From contig NZ_CP050265.1 of NCBI RefSeq assembly GCF_011765465.1, positions 930,001-994,000 of the forward strand: 64,000 bases of DNA, in the 5' to 3' direction. The position numbers and the translations under genes are program-made. The stretch is from Erythrobacter sp. GTDB lineage: Bacteria; Pseudomonadota; Alphaproteobacteria; Sphingomonadales; Sphingomonadaceae. Below are positions 1 through 7,325 of the stretch, piece after piece (within the stretch, counting starts at the first letter, position 1; each line of letters begins with the position of its first letter). The notes beneath the pieces are model-generated. The model was not told the DNA's origin and ran no database searches. It worked only from the letters and a program-made list of their open reading frames with translations.

Positions 1-212
1 TCGCTCTGTCGATCGCGCTTGCCGCGGTTGCGGTGGAAACGCAGAGCGTCAGCGAAATCAGCACGACGCTGGAGCGCGGCGCGCCGGCAAGCCGCACGGA
101 CGATCTTCTCGGCACGGGCGAGGCTCCGGCGCAGGATGCGCCGCTCGCAGAGCCGGCCACGCAGGACGGCGCGGCGGCTCCGGTCGACGACGACGCACCG
201 CTCGCCGAATAG
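1..212 (+). CDS. secG: SecG, preprotein translocase subunit, C-terminal part (5' end outside window)
   Basis: The frame starting at base 3 is open from the window edge to a TAG at 210-212. It begins with the end of a hydrophobic segment (ALSIALAAVAVETQS) followed by an Ala/Pro/Asp-rich tail ending in APLAE. That is the layout of the second transmembrane helix and low-complexity tail of SecG, a small inner-membrane partner of SecYE in Sec-dependent export. Its position directly upstream of pyrG fits the secG-pyrG order seen in sphingomonads. Only about 69 codons are visible, so the assignment rests on the tail, the hydrophobic remnant and the neighbour. Confidence 0.75.
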   Translation, partial: ALSIALAAVAVETQSVSEISTTLERGAPASRTDDLLGTGEAPAQDAPLAEPATQDGAAAPVDDDAPLAE

Positions 213-339
213 GCTTGCGCCAGCGAGCGCGCTCGGTCGCCCCTGCGCGGCCGCCAAGACTCAACCTGTGGATGGTCCCGCACGACCCGGGCCAATTCGC
301 TTGCTCCGAATCACACCCGACGACTAAGGCCACAATCCC

Positions 340-1977
340 ATGGCGCGGTTCATTTTCATCACCGGCGGCGTGGTCTCATCGCTTGGCAAGGGTCTCATGG
401 CGGCAAGTCTCGCCGCGCTCCTGCAGGCGCGCGGCTACAAGGTCCGCATCCGAAAGTTCGACCCCTATCTCAACGTCGATCCGGGCACGATGAGCCCTTA
501 CCAGCACGGCGAGGTCTACGTCACCGACGACGGGGCCGAGACCGATCTCGACCTTGGGCATTACGAACGCTTCACCGGCGTTTCCGCGCGCCAGAGCGAC
601 AATATCACCAGCGGGCGGGTCTACCGCGACATTATCGCGCGCGAGCGTCGCGGGGACTATCTCGGCGCGACGGTGCAGGTGATCCCGCACGTCACCGACG
701 CGATCAAGGAATTCGCGCTCGCCGATCAGGACGATCACGATTTCATCCTGTGCGAGATCGGCGGGACCGTGGGCGATATCGAATCGCTGCCCTTCATGGA
801 GGCGATCCGCCAGCTTCGGAACGAGCTGGAGCCGCTACAGACGCTTTCGGTGCACGTGACGCTGGTTCCCTACATCGCGGCGGCAGGTGAGTTGAAGACC
901 AAGCCGACCCAGCATTCCGTGCGCGAGCTCGCTTCGCTGGGGATCAAGCCCGACGTTCTGCTGTGCCGCGCCGAGCATCCCATCCCCGATGCCGAGCGCC
1001 AGAAAATCGCCAATTTCTGCAACGTTCGCCGAGAAGCGGTCATCCCCGCGCTCGATGCGCCGTCGATCTATTCGGTTCCGCTGCAATATCACGAGGAAGG
1101 GCTCGATGCCGAAGTGCTTCGCGGTTTCGGTATTGCCGATGCGCCGGCGCCCGATCTGTCGGCCTGGAATGACGTCACCGACCGTTACTTCAACCCCGAA
1201 GGCGAAGTCACGATCGGCGTGGTCGGCAAGTATGTCGGCCTGCCCGATGCCTACAAGAGCCTCAACGAAGCGCTTGTCCACGGTGGGCTCGCCAACCGGG
1301 TGAGGGTCAACATCCGCTGGATCGACGCTGAAATCTTCGAAGGCGAGGACGAAGGGGAGATCGTCAGCCGCCTAGAGCCGATGCACGGTATCCTCGTCCC
1401 CGGAGGATTCGGCGAGCGCGGAAGCGAAGGCAAGATCGCCTCCGTCCGCTTCGCGCGCGAGCGCAAGGTGCCCTTTTTCGGCATCTGTCTCGGTATGCAG
1501 ATGGCCTGCATCGAAGGCGCGCGCGCCGCTGGCTTTCCCGAGGCATCCTCGACCGAATTCGGCGAGACGAAGGAGCCGGTCGTCGGCATCATTACCGAAT
1601 GGATGAGCGAAGAGGGCCTTCAGCAGCGTGAGGAGGGCGGCGATCTCGGAGGGACCATGCGGCTCGGTGCCTACGAGGCGAAGCTGTCGGCGAACAGTCA
1701 CACCTCCGCCATGTACGGCGGTGCGACGACGATCTCCGAACGTCATCGCCACCGCTACGAGGTGAACAGCGCGTATATCGGGCCGCTGGAAAAGCAGGGG
1801 CTGGTTTTCGCCGGAATGTCGCCCGACGGGCTCCTGCCCGAAATCGTCGAGCGGCCCGATCATCCCTGGTTCGTCGGCGTCCAGTTCCACCCGGAACTCA
1901 AGTCGAAGCCGTTCGACCCGCACCCTCTGTTCGCCGGCTTCATCGCCGCCGCGCTCGAGCAGTCGCGACTCGTGTGA
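340..1977 (+). CDS. pyrG: CTP synthase
   Basis: This 545-residue protein has the usual length of CTP synthase, which aminates UTP to CTP using ATP and glutamine. The N-terminal synthetase domain opens with the P-loop-like segment [12 protein letters not shown] and contains the nucleotide-binding [12 protein letters not shown] stretch. The C-terminal class I glutamine amidotransferase domain contains GICLGMQ, with the catalytic cysteine at residue 383, and the closing VQFHPE motif. The ATG at 340 gives the conserved [10 protein letters not shown] start. It lies 127 bp after secG on the same strand. No frameshift or missing key residue is visible. Confidence 0.98.
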   Translation: MARFIFITGGVVSSLGKGLMAASLAALLQARGYKVRIRKFDPYLNVDPGTMSPYQHGEVYVTDDGAETDLDLGHYERFTGVSARQSDNITSGRVYRDIIARERRGDYLGATVQVIPHVTDAIKEFALADQDDHDFILCEIGGTVGDIESLPFMEAIRQLRNELEPLQTLSVHVTLVPYIAAAGELKTKPTQHSVRELASLGIKPDVLLCRAEHPIPDAERQKIANFCNVRREAVIPALDAPSIYSVPLQYHEEGLDAEVLRGFGIADAPAPDLSAWNDVTDRYFNPEGEVTIGVVGKYVGLPDAYKSLNEALVHGGLANRVRVNIRWIDAEIFEGEDEGEIVSRLEPMHGILVPGGFGERGSEGKIASVRFARERKVPFFGICLGMQMACIEGARAAGFPEASSTEFGETKEPVVGIITEWMSEEGLQQREEGGDLGGTMRLGAYEAKLSANSHTSAMYGGATTISERHRHRYEVNSAYIGPLEKQGLVFAGMSPDGLLPEIVERPDHPWFVGVQFHPELKSKPFDPHPLFAGFIAAALEQSRLV

Positions 1978-2303
1978 CCTGTAAGCCGATTGCGGCTTAC
2001 GCGATCGGGTTCCTGTCTTCATATCCTCGCTCGCAACCGATGTCCTGGCACCGTTTTCAAGGCATATCGTGCCTTGGTGGGCCATGTGTGCATCAGGATG
2101 TGTCGCGTTTATACAAACTGTTTAAATTAAACTTGCAAAACCCCCGAATTCCGCACTAGTTCGTCTGCAGACCTACAGGTTTCCATAAGGGGCGAAGCCC
2201 AGTGGTTTCGCGCTTCACGGGGGCAGGGCCGGTCGCCTTGCCCGGAAAATTATGCGGCGGGGGGCGCTGCGCGCCATGACGGACCCCGACGCGACGGGCT
2301 CGA

Positions 2304-2348
2304 GCCGGGCCTGTCCGTCTTCTGCGACCCGGACGGACAGAGCCCGGC
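2304..2348. repeat. Inverted repeat, 16-bp stem with one bulged base
   Basis: GCCGGGC-CTGTCCGTC (2304-2319) pairs with GACGGACAG-A-GCCCGGC (2332-2348) around a 12-base loop, with a single bulged A. It has no T-tract on either side, so it is not a classical intrinsic terminator. It could be a transcribed RNA element or a chromosomal palindrome. Confidence 0.6.
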
Positions 2349-2367
2349 CGAGGCGGCTTACGGTCGC

Positions 2368-2395
2368 GGGGGCGGATCGGTCACGATCCGCCCCC
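2368..2395. terminator. Perfect 12-bp hairpin downstream of hsp20 (possible terminator)
   Basis: GGGGGCGGATCG and CGATCCGCCCCC form a perfect 12-bp stem with a GTCA loop. It lies 50 bases beyond the hsp20 stop on the minus strand. There is no clear T-run on either strand, so terminator function is an inference from strength and position. Confidence 0.45.
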
Positions 2396-2445
2396 AACTC
2401 ATTTCCATTCAGGTGCTCAGGCCGCGGCCCGGACGCCGTCGCGCA

Positions 2446-2934
2446 TCAGGCGGCGTCGGCGTCCGTGGCTTCGCCCTTGTCATCCCGCGCGTCGGGAACA
2501 GCGGTGAGAGTGGTGCCGTTCACCGGGATCTTCTTGGGCTTCATCGCCTCGGGCACTTCGCGCACGAGGTCGATGGTCAGGAGCCCGTCGGCAAGGTCGG
2601 CGCCGCGCACGCGGACATAGTCGGCAAGTTCGAAACGCCGCTCGAAACCGCGATTGGCGATCCCGACGTGGATCAGTTCGGCGCCGTCATCCTCGTCCTC
2701 GCGCTTGCGCCCCTGTACGACGAGCAGATTCTGCTGCGCGGTGATATCGATATCCTGCGGGCGGAAACCGGCAACCGCAAGCGTGATGCGGTATTCGTCC
2801 TCGCCGTGCTTGGCGATGTTGAAAGGGGGATAATTGTCGCCGGAATTCTGGCGGGCCTGCTGTTCGAGCAGGTCGAAGAGCCGATCGAAGCCCACGGTGC
2901 TGCGACGATAGGGAGTGAAATCGAGACGTGACAT
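2446..2934 (-). CDS. Small heat-shock protein, Hsp20/alpha-crystallin family (IbpA-like)
   Basis: The 162-residue protein fits the IbpA/HspA class of ATP-independent holdase chaperones that bind unfolding cytosolic proteins. The N-terminal SRLDFTPYRRSTVGFDRLFDLL is the variable arm. The alpha-crystallin domain follows, with PPFNIAKHGEDEYRITLAVAGF and LLVVQGRK, and the NRGFERRFELAD strand precedes the GLLTIDLVREVPE segment. The C-terminal PKKIPVN carries the I-P-V oligomerisation tail. The ATG at 2934 is fixed by an AGGA Shine-Dalgarno sequence 9 nt upstream, itself sequestered in a ROSE-like hairpin, with a sigma32-type promoter further upstream. Expression is therefore expected to be heat-induced at transcription and translation. 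Confidence 0.93.
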   Translation of the reverse strand: MSRLDFTPYRRSTVGFDRLFDLLEQQARQNSGDNYPPFNIAKHGEDEYRITLAVAGFRPQDIDITAQQNLLVVQGRKREDEDDGAELIHVGIANRGFERRFELADYVRVRGADLADGLLTIDLVREVPEAMKPKKIPVNGTTLTAVPDARDDKGEATDADAA

Positions 2935-2940
2935 AGTGGC

Positions 2941-2963
2941 AAATCCTCTTCGTTGAGCAATTT
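2941..2963 (-). promoter_or_regulatory. ROSE-type RNA thermometer hairpin in the hsp20 leader
   Basis: On the minus strand the leader reads AAAUUGCU, then CAACGAAG, then AGGAUUU. The UUGCU pairs with the AGGA Shine-Dalgarno as U-A, U-G, (G unpaired), C-G, U-A, and three A-U pairs extend the helix. This is the defining UUGCU/AGGA pairing of ROSE thermometers in alphaproteobacterial small heat-shock genes. A further GC-rich stem (GCGGG...CCCGC) lies just upstream in the leader, as in multi-hairpin ROSE leaders. Confidence 0.8.
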
Positions 2964-3049
2964 GACGTTCGCGGGCCTGCGCCTTGCAGCACCCGCACCT
3001 TTGCGCCGCTTGCGGTCTCCCGAGACTGGCGAAACCGGACGGCGATCCC

Positions 3050-3078
3050 TAGTTAGGGCAGGCGACATTCCTTTCAAG
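3050..3078 (-). promoter_or_regulatory. Predicted sigma32 (RpoH) promoter of hsp20
   Basis: Minus strand CTTG, 17 bases, then CCTAACTA. This matches the alphaproteobacterial RpoH pattern CTTG-N17/18-CYTATNT at all specified positions but one. It predicts a transcript start near 3043 and a leader of about 109 nt that contains the thermometer hairpin. It overlaps the upstream region of the divergent grxC. Confidence 0.7.
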
Positions 3079-3143
3079 AGGGCTTGCGCGCGTTGCAAGT
3101 GGAACGCCTGCCTGTCCCTCACGACACCAGCGAAAAGGCCAGC

Positions 3144-3419
3144 ATGACCACTCCCACGATCGACATTTACACCAAGTTCGCCTGCCCCTTTTGCGTGCGA
3201 GCCAAGCAACTGCTCGATTCGAAAGGTGCAGCCTATACCGAGCACGACATCACGATGGGTGGGCCGAAGCGCGAAGAGATGAACGCGCGCGCCCCGCTTG
3301 CGCGCACGGTTCCGCAGATCTTCATCGGAAACACCCATGTCGGCGGCTGCGACGACCTGTTCGCGCTCGAGCGGGCGGGCAAGCTCGATCCGCTGCTGGC
3401 GGGAGAGGCCGGCGCGTGA
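3144..3419 (+). CDS. grxC: Glutaredoxin 3 (GrxC)
   Basis: This is a 91-residue dithiol glutaredoxin that uses glutathione to reduce disulphides in the cytoplasm. The active site CPFC is at residues 14-17 and is followed by the helix VRAKQLLDSKG. The TVPQIFIG cis-proline segment and the GGCDDLFAL glutathione-binding motif are both present. I chose the ATG at 3144 because the family starts one strand before the CxxC; the longer open frame from 3084 would add an unrelated N-terminus. The stop overlaps the GTG of the next gene (GTGA), so the two are probably translationally coupled. Confidence 0.94.
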   Translation: MTTPTIDIYTKFACPFCVRAKQLLDSKGAAYTEHDITMGGPKREEMNARAPLARTVPQIFIGNTHVGGCDDLFALERAGKLDPLLAGEAGA

Positions 3420-4246
3420 CGCGCATTGCGCTGTTCCAGATGCAATCGGGCATCGACCCGGAGGCGAATTTCGCGGCCATCGTCGATGCTGCGAGCAAGG
3501 CTGCAGGGGAGGGGGCTCGGATTCTTTTCACCCCCGAGATGTCCCTGTTGCTCGACCGCGACCGAAAGCGAGCAGCACGCACGATCGGTGCGTCCGGCTA
3601 TACCGATTATCCCGCCCGCCTCGCCGACCTCGCACAGGAGGCCGGGATCGACATTGCGCTTGGCTCAATGCCGCTCGCGCACCCCTCGGGCAAATGGCTG
3701 AACCGGGCGCTTTACCTGTCATGCGGCGGAGGCGAGCCTGCATTCTACGACAAGCTGCACCTGTTCGACGTCGAGCTTTCGACCGGTGAAAGCTGGCGCG
3801 AGAGCAATGCTTTCGAGCCGGGCACGCATATCGCCTGTGTCGAGCACACACCGGTCGGGCGGCTCGGCCTGACGATCTGCTACGATATCCGCTTTCCCGC
3901 GCTGTTCGAGGAACTGGGGCGGCTGCGTTGCGACTGCATCGCCATTCCTGCAGCCTTCACAGTGCCCACCGGCAAGGCGCACTGGCACGTCCTGCAGCGT
4001 GCCCGCGCGATCGAGTCGAGCGCTTTCGTCGTCGCCGCGGCCCAGGTCGGAGAACACGCCGACGGGCGCATCACATATGGTCACAGCCTCGTGGTCGATC
4101 CCTGGGGTGAAGTTCTGCTCGACATGGGGGGCGAGGGTCCGGGGCTGGGCTATTGCGAGATCGACCTTGCCCGGATCGATGAGGTGCGCAGGCAGGTGCC
4201 CTCTCTTGCCAACCGCCGCGAAATCCCCAAATTGCGTCCGTCATGA
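3416..4246 (+). CDS. Carbon-nitrogen hydrolase (nitrilase superfamily amidase, Nit-like)
   Basis: This 276-residue protein carries the complete Glu-Lys-Cys triad of the nitrilase fold: E41 in LFTPEMS, K113 in FYDKLHLFDV and C155 in LTICYDIRFP. Such enzymes hydrolyse amides. The Nit1/NIT2-like subgroup (deaminated-glutathione or omega-amide hydrolysis) is the best match by the KLHLFDV and CYDIRFP motifs, but the substrate cannot be read from sequence. The GTG at 3416 overlaps the grxC stop, and the 3' end overlaps the next gene (ATGA), giving a three-gene grxC-nit-DUF1178 operon. The pairing with a glutaredoxin fits a role in glutathione metabolism; that link is inference. Confidence 0.88.
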   Translation: MTRIALFQMQSGIDPEANFAAIVDAASKAAGEGARILFTPEMSLLLDRDRKRAARTIGASGYTDYPARLADLAQEAGIDIALGSMPLAHPSGKWLNRALYLSCGGGEPAFYDKLHLFDVELSTGESWRESNAFEPGTHIACVEHTPVGRLGLTICYDIRFPALFEELGRLRCDCIAIPAAFTVPTGKAHWHVLQRARAIESSAFVVAAAQVGEHADGRITYGHSLVVDPWGEVLLDMGGEGPGLGYCEIDLARIDEVRRQVPSLANRREIPKLRPS

Positions 4247-4725
4247 TCGTATACGACCTTCATTGCGAGGCCGGCCACCGTTTCGAGGGCTGGTTCGGTT
4301 CTTCTTCCGATTTCGACGCCCAGCGCAATCGCGGCCTCGTTACCTGTCCCGAATGCGGTTCGGGCACGGTCGCCAAGGCACCGATGGCTCCCGCTGTCGC
4401 ACCCAAGGGCAACAGCGCGGCGCTGGAGACCGCCCCCGCACCGATGCGTGCTGGGGACGCGCAATCGGTCGCGAACCGCGAAATGCCGGCCGAGGTTCAA
4501 AAGGCGCTCAAGGCGCTCGCCGATGCGCAAAAGAAGGCGCTCGAGAAGAGCACCTGGGTCGGCGAGAATTTCGCCGAGGAGTCGCGCGCGATGTATTACG
4601 GCGAGCGCGACGAGGCCCCGATCCACGGCAGCGCTAGCATCGAGGAAGCGAAGGCGCTGATCAAGGAAGGCGTGCCGGTCGCCCCGCTGCCGTTTCCCGT
4701 GGCGCCGCCCGAAGAACTTAACTGA
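4243..4725 (+). CDS. DUF1178 family protein
   Basis: This 160-residue protein has the DUF1178 layout. The start [18 protein letters not shown] is followed by CPECGSG, which together give a Cys-His/Cys-Cys set that looks like a small metal-binding site. A low-complexity Ala/Pro linker and a charged C-terminal half ([32 protein letters not shown]) follow. The family has no known function. The ATG overlaps the amidase stop by four bases, so it is the third gene of the grxC operon. It ends about 60 bases before tRNA-Arg. Confidence 0.85.
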   Translation: MIVYDLHCEAGHRFEGWFGSSSDFDAQRNRGLVTCPECGSGTVAKAPMAPAVAPKGNSAALETAPAPMRAGDAQSVANREMPAEVQKALKALADAQKKALEKSTWVGENFAEESRAMYYGERDEAPIHGSASIEEAKALIKEGVPVAPLPFPVAPPEELN

Positions 4726-4786
4726 CCCGCGGTTTCGCTGCGGGGATTGCCGGGCGTGCCCGCAATGCTATGGGGACGATCGCGGT

Positions 4787-4863
4787 GTCCCCGTAGCTCA
4801 GTCGGATAGAGCGTCGGATTCCTAATCCGAAGGCCACAGGTTCGAATCCTGTCGGGGACACCA
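4787..4863 (+). tRNA. tRNA-Arg (anticodon CCT)
   Basis: The cloverleaf is complete: acceptor GTCCCCG pairs with CGGGGAC, the anticodon arm TCGGA-TTCCTAA-TCCGA shows anticodon CCT, the T arm contains GGTTCGAATCC, and CCA is encoded at 4861-4863. It reads AGG arginine codons. The accessory element begins seven bases after the CCA (the 5-bp target duplication starts at 4865), so this gene marks the insertion target and remains intact. Confidence 0.97.
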
Positions 4864-4864
4864 G

Positions 4865-4869
4865 CCTGT
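4865..4869. repeat. Target-site duplication CCTGT, left copy
   Basis: CCTGT lies directly outside the left terminal inverted repeat and is repeated at 14666-14670 directly outside the right one. Five base pairs is the duplication size of Tn7- and Tn5053-type elements. Because the flank after the right copy reads TGTG, the apparent direct repeat can be extended to nine bases, but the last four on the left belong to the element end. Confidence 0.75.
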
Positions 4870-4918
4870 TGTGGGACGTCACAAAAGCTTGGACAAAATC
4901 CAAGAGGTTTGGACAAGC
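4870..4918 (+). repeat. Left end: terminal inverted repeat and two end-binding-site repeats
   Basis: TGTGGGACG at 4870-4878 is followed by AAAAGCTTGGACAA at 4883-4896 and AGAGGTTTGGACAA at 4903-4916; their GGAC cores are exactly 20 bp apart. The sites share orientation and read inward from the end. Confidence 0.7.
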
Positions 4919-5065
4919 GTTGCGCTGCCCGATAGAGTTCAGCAGTCAGATGTCATTGCATAATTCGAGTTGACAGCTCTGCGCCCCATTTCGGTCATTC
5001 GAGTTCGCCTCCGAGGCACCTACAAGCGGTCACTCGACTCGAAGGCCAATCTACCTAGCGTAGTC

Positions 5066-5480
5066 TCATTTGGATGAGGTCGTCACATATGTTGGCGCAT
5101 TGGTGGCACTCGGGCTGCCTCCAACCGTGATGACCTGACCGGGCACTGCCGCCCTAAACATGCCCTGAAATTCCGATGCGAGCTCTCTTTCAAAATGCTG
5201 TGCCTCTCGCTCCAGAGCGGTGAGAAACTTTGCTCGCAGTGCATGACCAATCTTCTCAGCAGGATTGATCGTCCGCTTTGCCGTGACGTGTGCGATCTGA
5301 GTGTTGAGCTTGTCGCGCTCAGACCTTGTGAGTTCCGATAGGTGCGCGGCTGCGTAGTTACCGCCCGTGAAGTCTTTTGCATGCTTGCCCTGTTTGTTGT
5401 CGAAGAATTCGAGCAACTGACGCGCATGGATGCAAAAAGCCTCGATCAATGCGTTCCGCAGGACATAATCTTCAGGCTGA
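5066..5480 (-). pseudogene. C-terminal fragment of an unidentified protein, cut by the IS3 element
   Basis: The minus-strand frame is open from the IS edge at 5480 to a stop at 5066-5068 and encodes EDYVLRNALIEAFCIHARQLLEFF, then NYAAAHLSEL, a Lys/Glu-rich helical stretch and a Ser/Thr-rich tail. The first annotated-looking start (TTG at 5449) sits in the middle of an amphipathic helix, so the 5' part is missing. I do not recognise the family with certainty; the RNALIEAFxIHAR pattern recalls a group of small helical hypothetical proteins. It is not the missing end of the nuclease on the other side of the IS, because no target duplication links the two flanks. Confidence 0.5.
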
Positions 5481-5544
5481 CTGACGTGACCCCCTGATTT
5501 TCCTCCACGAGCGATTAGAGTCTGGCCTGAAGGAAGGACAGACG

Positions 5545-5811
5545 ATGAAGCGGAAGAGGTTCTCAGAGGAGCAGATCATTGGGGTGCTGAAGGAAGCGGA
5601 GGCGGGCGCGAAGACCGCCGATCTGGCCCGGCGGCACGGGGTGTCTGAAGCGACGATCTACAACTGGAAGGCCAAGTATGGCGGGCTGGAGGTGTCCGAG
5701 GCCCGGCGGCTGCGGGAGCTCGAGAGCGAGAACGCGAAGCTCAAGCGGCTGCTGGCCGATGCGATGCTGGACAACGTGGCGTTGAAGGATCTGCTCTCAA
5801 AAAAGTGGTGA
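5545..5811 (+). CDS. IS3-family transposase OrfA (helix-turn-helix, leucine zipper)
   Basis: This is an 88-residue OrfA. The helix-turn-helix region ([18 protein letters not shown], then [22 protein letters not shown]) binds the IS ends, and the heptad-like segment [18 protein letters not shown] is the dimerising leucine zipper. A slippery AAAAAAG at 5799-5805 just before the TGG-TGA end allows -1 frameshifting into orfB to give the OrfAB transposase. The ATG at 5545 is preceded by GAAGGA. Confidence 0.93.
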   Translation: MKRKRFSEEQIIGVLKEAEAGAKTADLARRHGVSEATIYNWKAKYGGLEVSEARRLRELESENAKLKRLLADAMLDNVALKDLLSKKW

Positions 5812-6716
5812 CGCCCGCCGCGAAGCGAGAAGCTGCCGCACATCTCCAGGCATGTCATGGGATGAGCGAGCGGCGGGCGTGCCGTGTCATCGATGCCGAT
5901 CGCAAGAGCGTGCGCTATCGTTCCATCCGGGATGATGACGGCGCGCTGCGTGAGAAGCTGCGTGAGCTGGCCAACCAGCGGCGCCGGTTCGGCTATCGCC
6001 GTTTGCATATCCTGCTGCGCCGGGAGGGCGTGATGATCAACCGCAAGAAGACCCAGCGGCTGTATCGGGAGGAAGGGCTTGCAGTGAGGCGACGACGCAG
6101 CCGCAAGCGCGCTGTCGGCACCAGAGCGCCAGCTCCGGTGCTGGCACTGCCGAACCAGCGCTGGAGCCTGGACTTTGTCCATGACCAGATCGCTTCTGGC
6201 AGACGGTTCCGGGTGCTCAATGTGGTCGATGACATGACCAGGGAGTGCCTGGCGGCGGTGCCGGATACCTCGATCTCGGGGCACCGCGTCGTGCGCGAGC
6301 TGACCCAGCTAATCGCCCAGCGCGGCAAGCCGGGCATGATCGTTAGCGACAATGGCACCGAACTCACCAGCAATGCCGTGCTCGCATGGTGCGGCGAGAT
6401 CGGGGTGGAGTGGCATTACATCGCTCCGGGCAAGCCGATGCAGAACGGCTACGTCGAGAGCTTTAACGGCCGCATGCGCGACGAACTGCTGAACGAGACC
6501 CTGTTCCTCAGCATGGCCCACGCACGGGTCGAGATCGCTGCTTGGGTCGAGGATTACAACCGGGAGAGGCCACACTCGTCCCTTGGCTACGCAACCCCGG
6601 CGGCGTTCGCCGCCGAACTGGATAAGCAATGGCCTGCTTCGCTACGCCCTACGGGCTCCGCTACGCAGCCCATTGCTTCAACCGCGCTGATGCGCAAAAC
6701 AACCGCCCGGCTCTAA
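5805..6716 (+). CDS. IS3-family transposase OrfB (DDE integrase core)
   Basis: This frame encodes the catalytic part of the transposase, probably made mainly as an OrfAB fusion by -1 slippage at AAAAAAG (5799-5805). After an N-terminal HTH_21-like stretch ([24 protein letters not shown]) comes the RNase H-fold DDE core: the first Asp in RWSLDFVHD, the second in IVSDNGTE and the Glu in [14 protein letters not shown], spaced as in IS3 enzymes, followed by RPHSSLGY. All three catalytic residues are present, so the element may still be active. The GTG at 5805 opens the frame; independent translation is possible but not required. Confidence 0.93.
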   Translation: MVTPAAKREAAAHLQACHGMSERRACRVIDADRKSVRYRSIRDDDGALREKLRELANQRRRFGYRRLHILLRREGVMINRKKTQRLYREEGLAVRRRRSRKRAVGTRAPAPVLALPNQRWSLDFVHDQIASGRRFRVLNVVDDMTRECLAAVPDTSISGHRVVRELTQLIAQRGKPGMIVSDNGTELTSNAVLAWCGEIGVEWHYIAPGKPMQNGYVESFNGRMRDELLNETLFLSMAHARVEIAAWVEDYNRERPHSSLGYATPAAFAAELDKQWPASLRPTGSATQPIASTALMRKTTARL

Positions 6717-6745
6717 TCCCAGCTGGGGGAAAGCTGGGGGTCACG

Positions 6746-7300
6746 TCAGGGTGTAGTCAGCCGCTCCAGATTTGTGTCGAGAGCGGCTCTCAGAGCAAAC
6801 TCAGGTGCTATCACATAGAACCCTAACTCTTCGATCTCCTCCACACGGCGACCGCTAGCGGCAAGAACATGCGCCATGCACGCTACGTTTCGCGCAGCTT
6901 GATCGTAGTCAGTAGCGTTCTTCACGCCCGCAGACAGATTGCTGGACATCTTCGCTTCCACCACCACGAACTGCTTACAGCTGCGGCGCAGCTGCAAACC
7001 TGCTCTCGTGCCCGGCCTGAAATCAAAGTCGCCGATGACGGCATCGGCATGAGTTTCTTTTTCGGCAAGAGTGTCACCGCGAAAACGCGCAAGGAAGGGG
7101 GAGGGGAGAAGAACTTCCGATGACCATGATGAACCATCTCTGACGCCCATGGTGAGCTCGCGATCGGGATGCTCGGACAGGGCATCGAGCAGCAGCCTTA
7201 GCATCCAGCCCTCATTGAAGATTTCGGTCGCTGGAAATGTAGCGGCCTTACCTTCGACGACACCTTGAATCAGATGGAGGAGGCGATTTGGGATGGTCAT
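6746..7300 (-). pseudogene. PD-(D/E)XK nuclease-like protein, C-terminus truncated by the IS
   Basis: About 184 residues are encoded from the ATG at 7300, 25 bases after the DUF4268 gene on the same strand. The body contains HADAVIGDFDF (D87) and, after a short linker, FVVVEAKMSS (E115-x-K117). This D...ExK arrangement is the PD-(D/E)XK nuclease signature, and the following DYDQAARNVACM helix fits the fold. The reading frame runs into the terminal bases of the IS, whose TGA supplies the stop, so the natural C-terminus is lost. A longer in-frame start (TTG at 7354) overlaps the upstream gene. The specific family is not recognised. It probably belongs to the same cargo module as the DUF4268 protein. 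Confidence 0.55.
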
Positions 7301-7325
7301 GCGTTCAAGGGCTCGTCGCAAAAGG

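Larger units (their letters stand above)
1978..2445. other. Intergenic region between pyrG and hsp20 with strong hairpins
   Basis: No convincing coding sequence was found in these 468 bases. The first part is AT-rich for this genome and contains the 13-bp palindrome GTTTAAATTAAAC at 2120-2132. The second part is GC-rich and contains two strong inverted repeats, listed separately. Short open frames here (for example 1974-2159) lack a ribosome binding site and any protein-like composition. Confidence 0.6.
5481..6749 (+). mobile_element. IS3-family insertion sequence, IS407 group
   Basis: The element is bounded by inverted CTGACGTGACCCCC (5481-5494) and GGGGGTCACGTCAG (6736-6749); a second matched block, GATTAGAG / CTCTAAT, lies further in. 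It encodes the two overlapping frames orfA and orfB with an A6G slippery site between them, the standard IS3 layout, in about 1.27 kb. The bases flanking the two ends do not match as a 3-4 bp duplication. It is nested in the Tn7-like island and truncates a gene on each side. Confidence 0.9.

Noticed and set aside
2160..2400. 6S RNA, tmRNA, SRP RNA or RNase P RNA in the pyrG-hsp20 gap
   Set aside because: None of the conserved cores (for example the SRP GGAAGG loop or the tmRNA acceptor/T arm) could be found.
4865..4873. 9-bp direct repeat CCTGTTGTG at both island edges read as integrase att sites
   Set aside because: Four of the nine bases on the left are part of the inverted terminal repeat, the repeat is very short for tRNA integrases, and no integrase gene is present. 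The 5-bp duplication plus inverted ends explain it better.
6746..7300. TnsA assignment for the truncated PD-(D/E)XK gene
   Set aside because: It lacks the TnsA C-terminal winged helix and TnsA-specific context, and no tnsB or tnsC adjoins it.
5066..7300. 5066-5480 and 6746-7300 as two halves of one gene split by the IS
   Set aside because: No target duplication joins the IS flanks, and the two protein segments differ in character (helical small protein versus nuclease).
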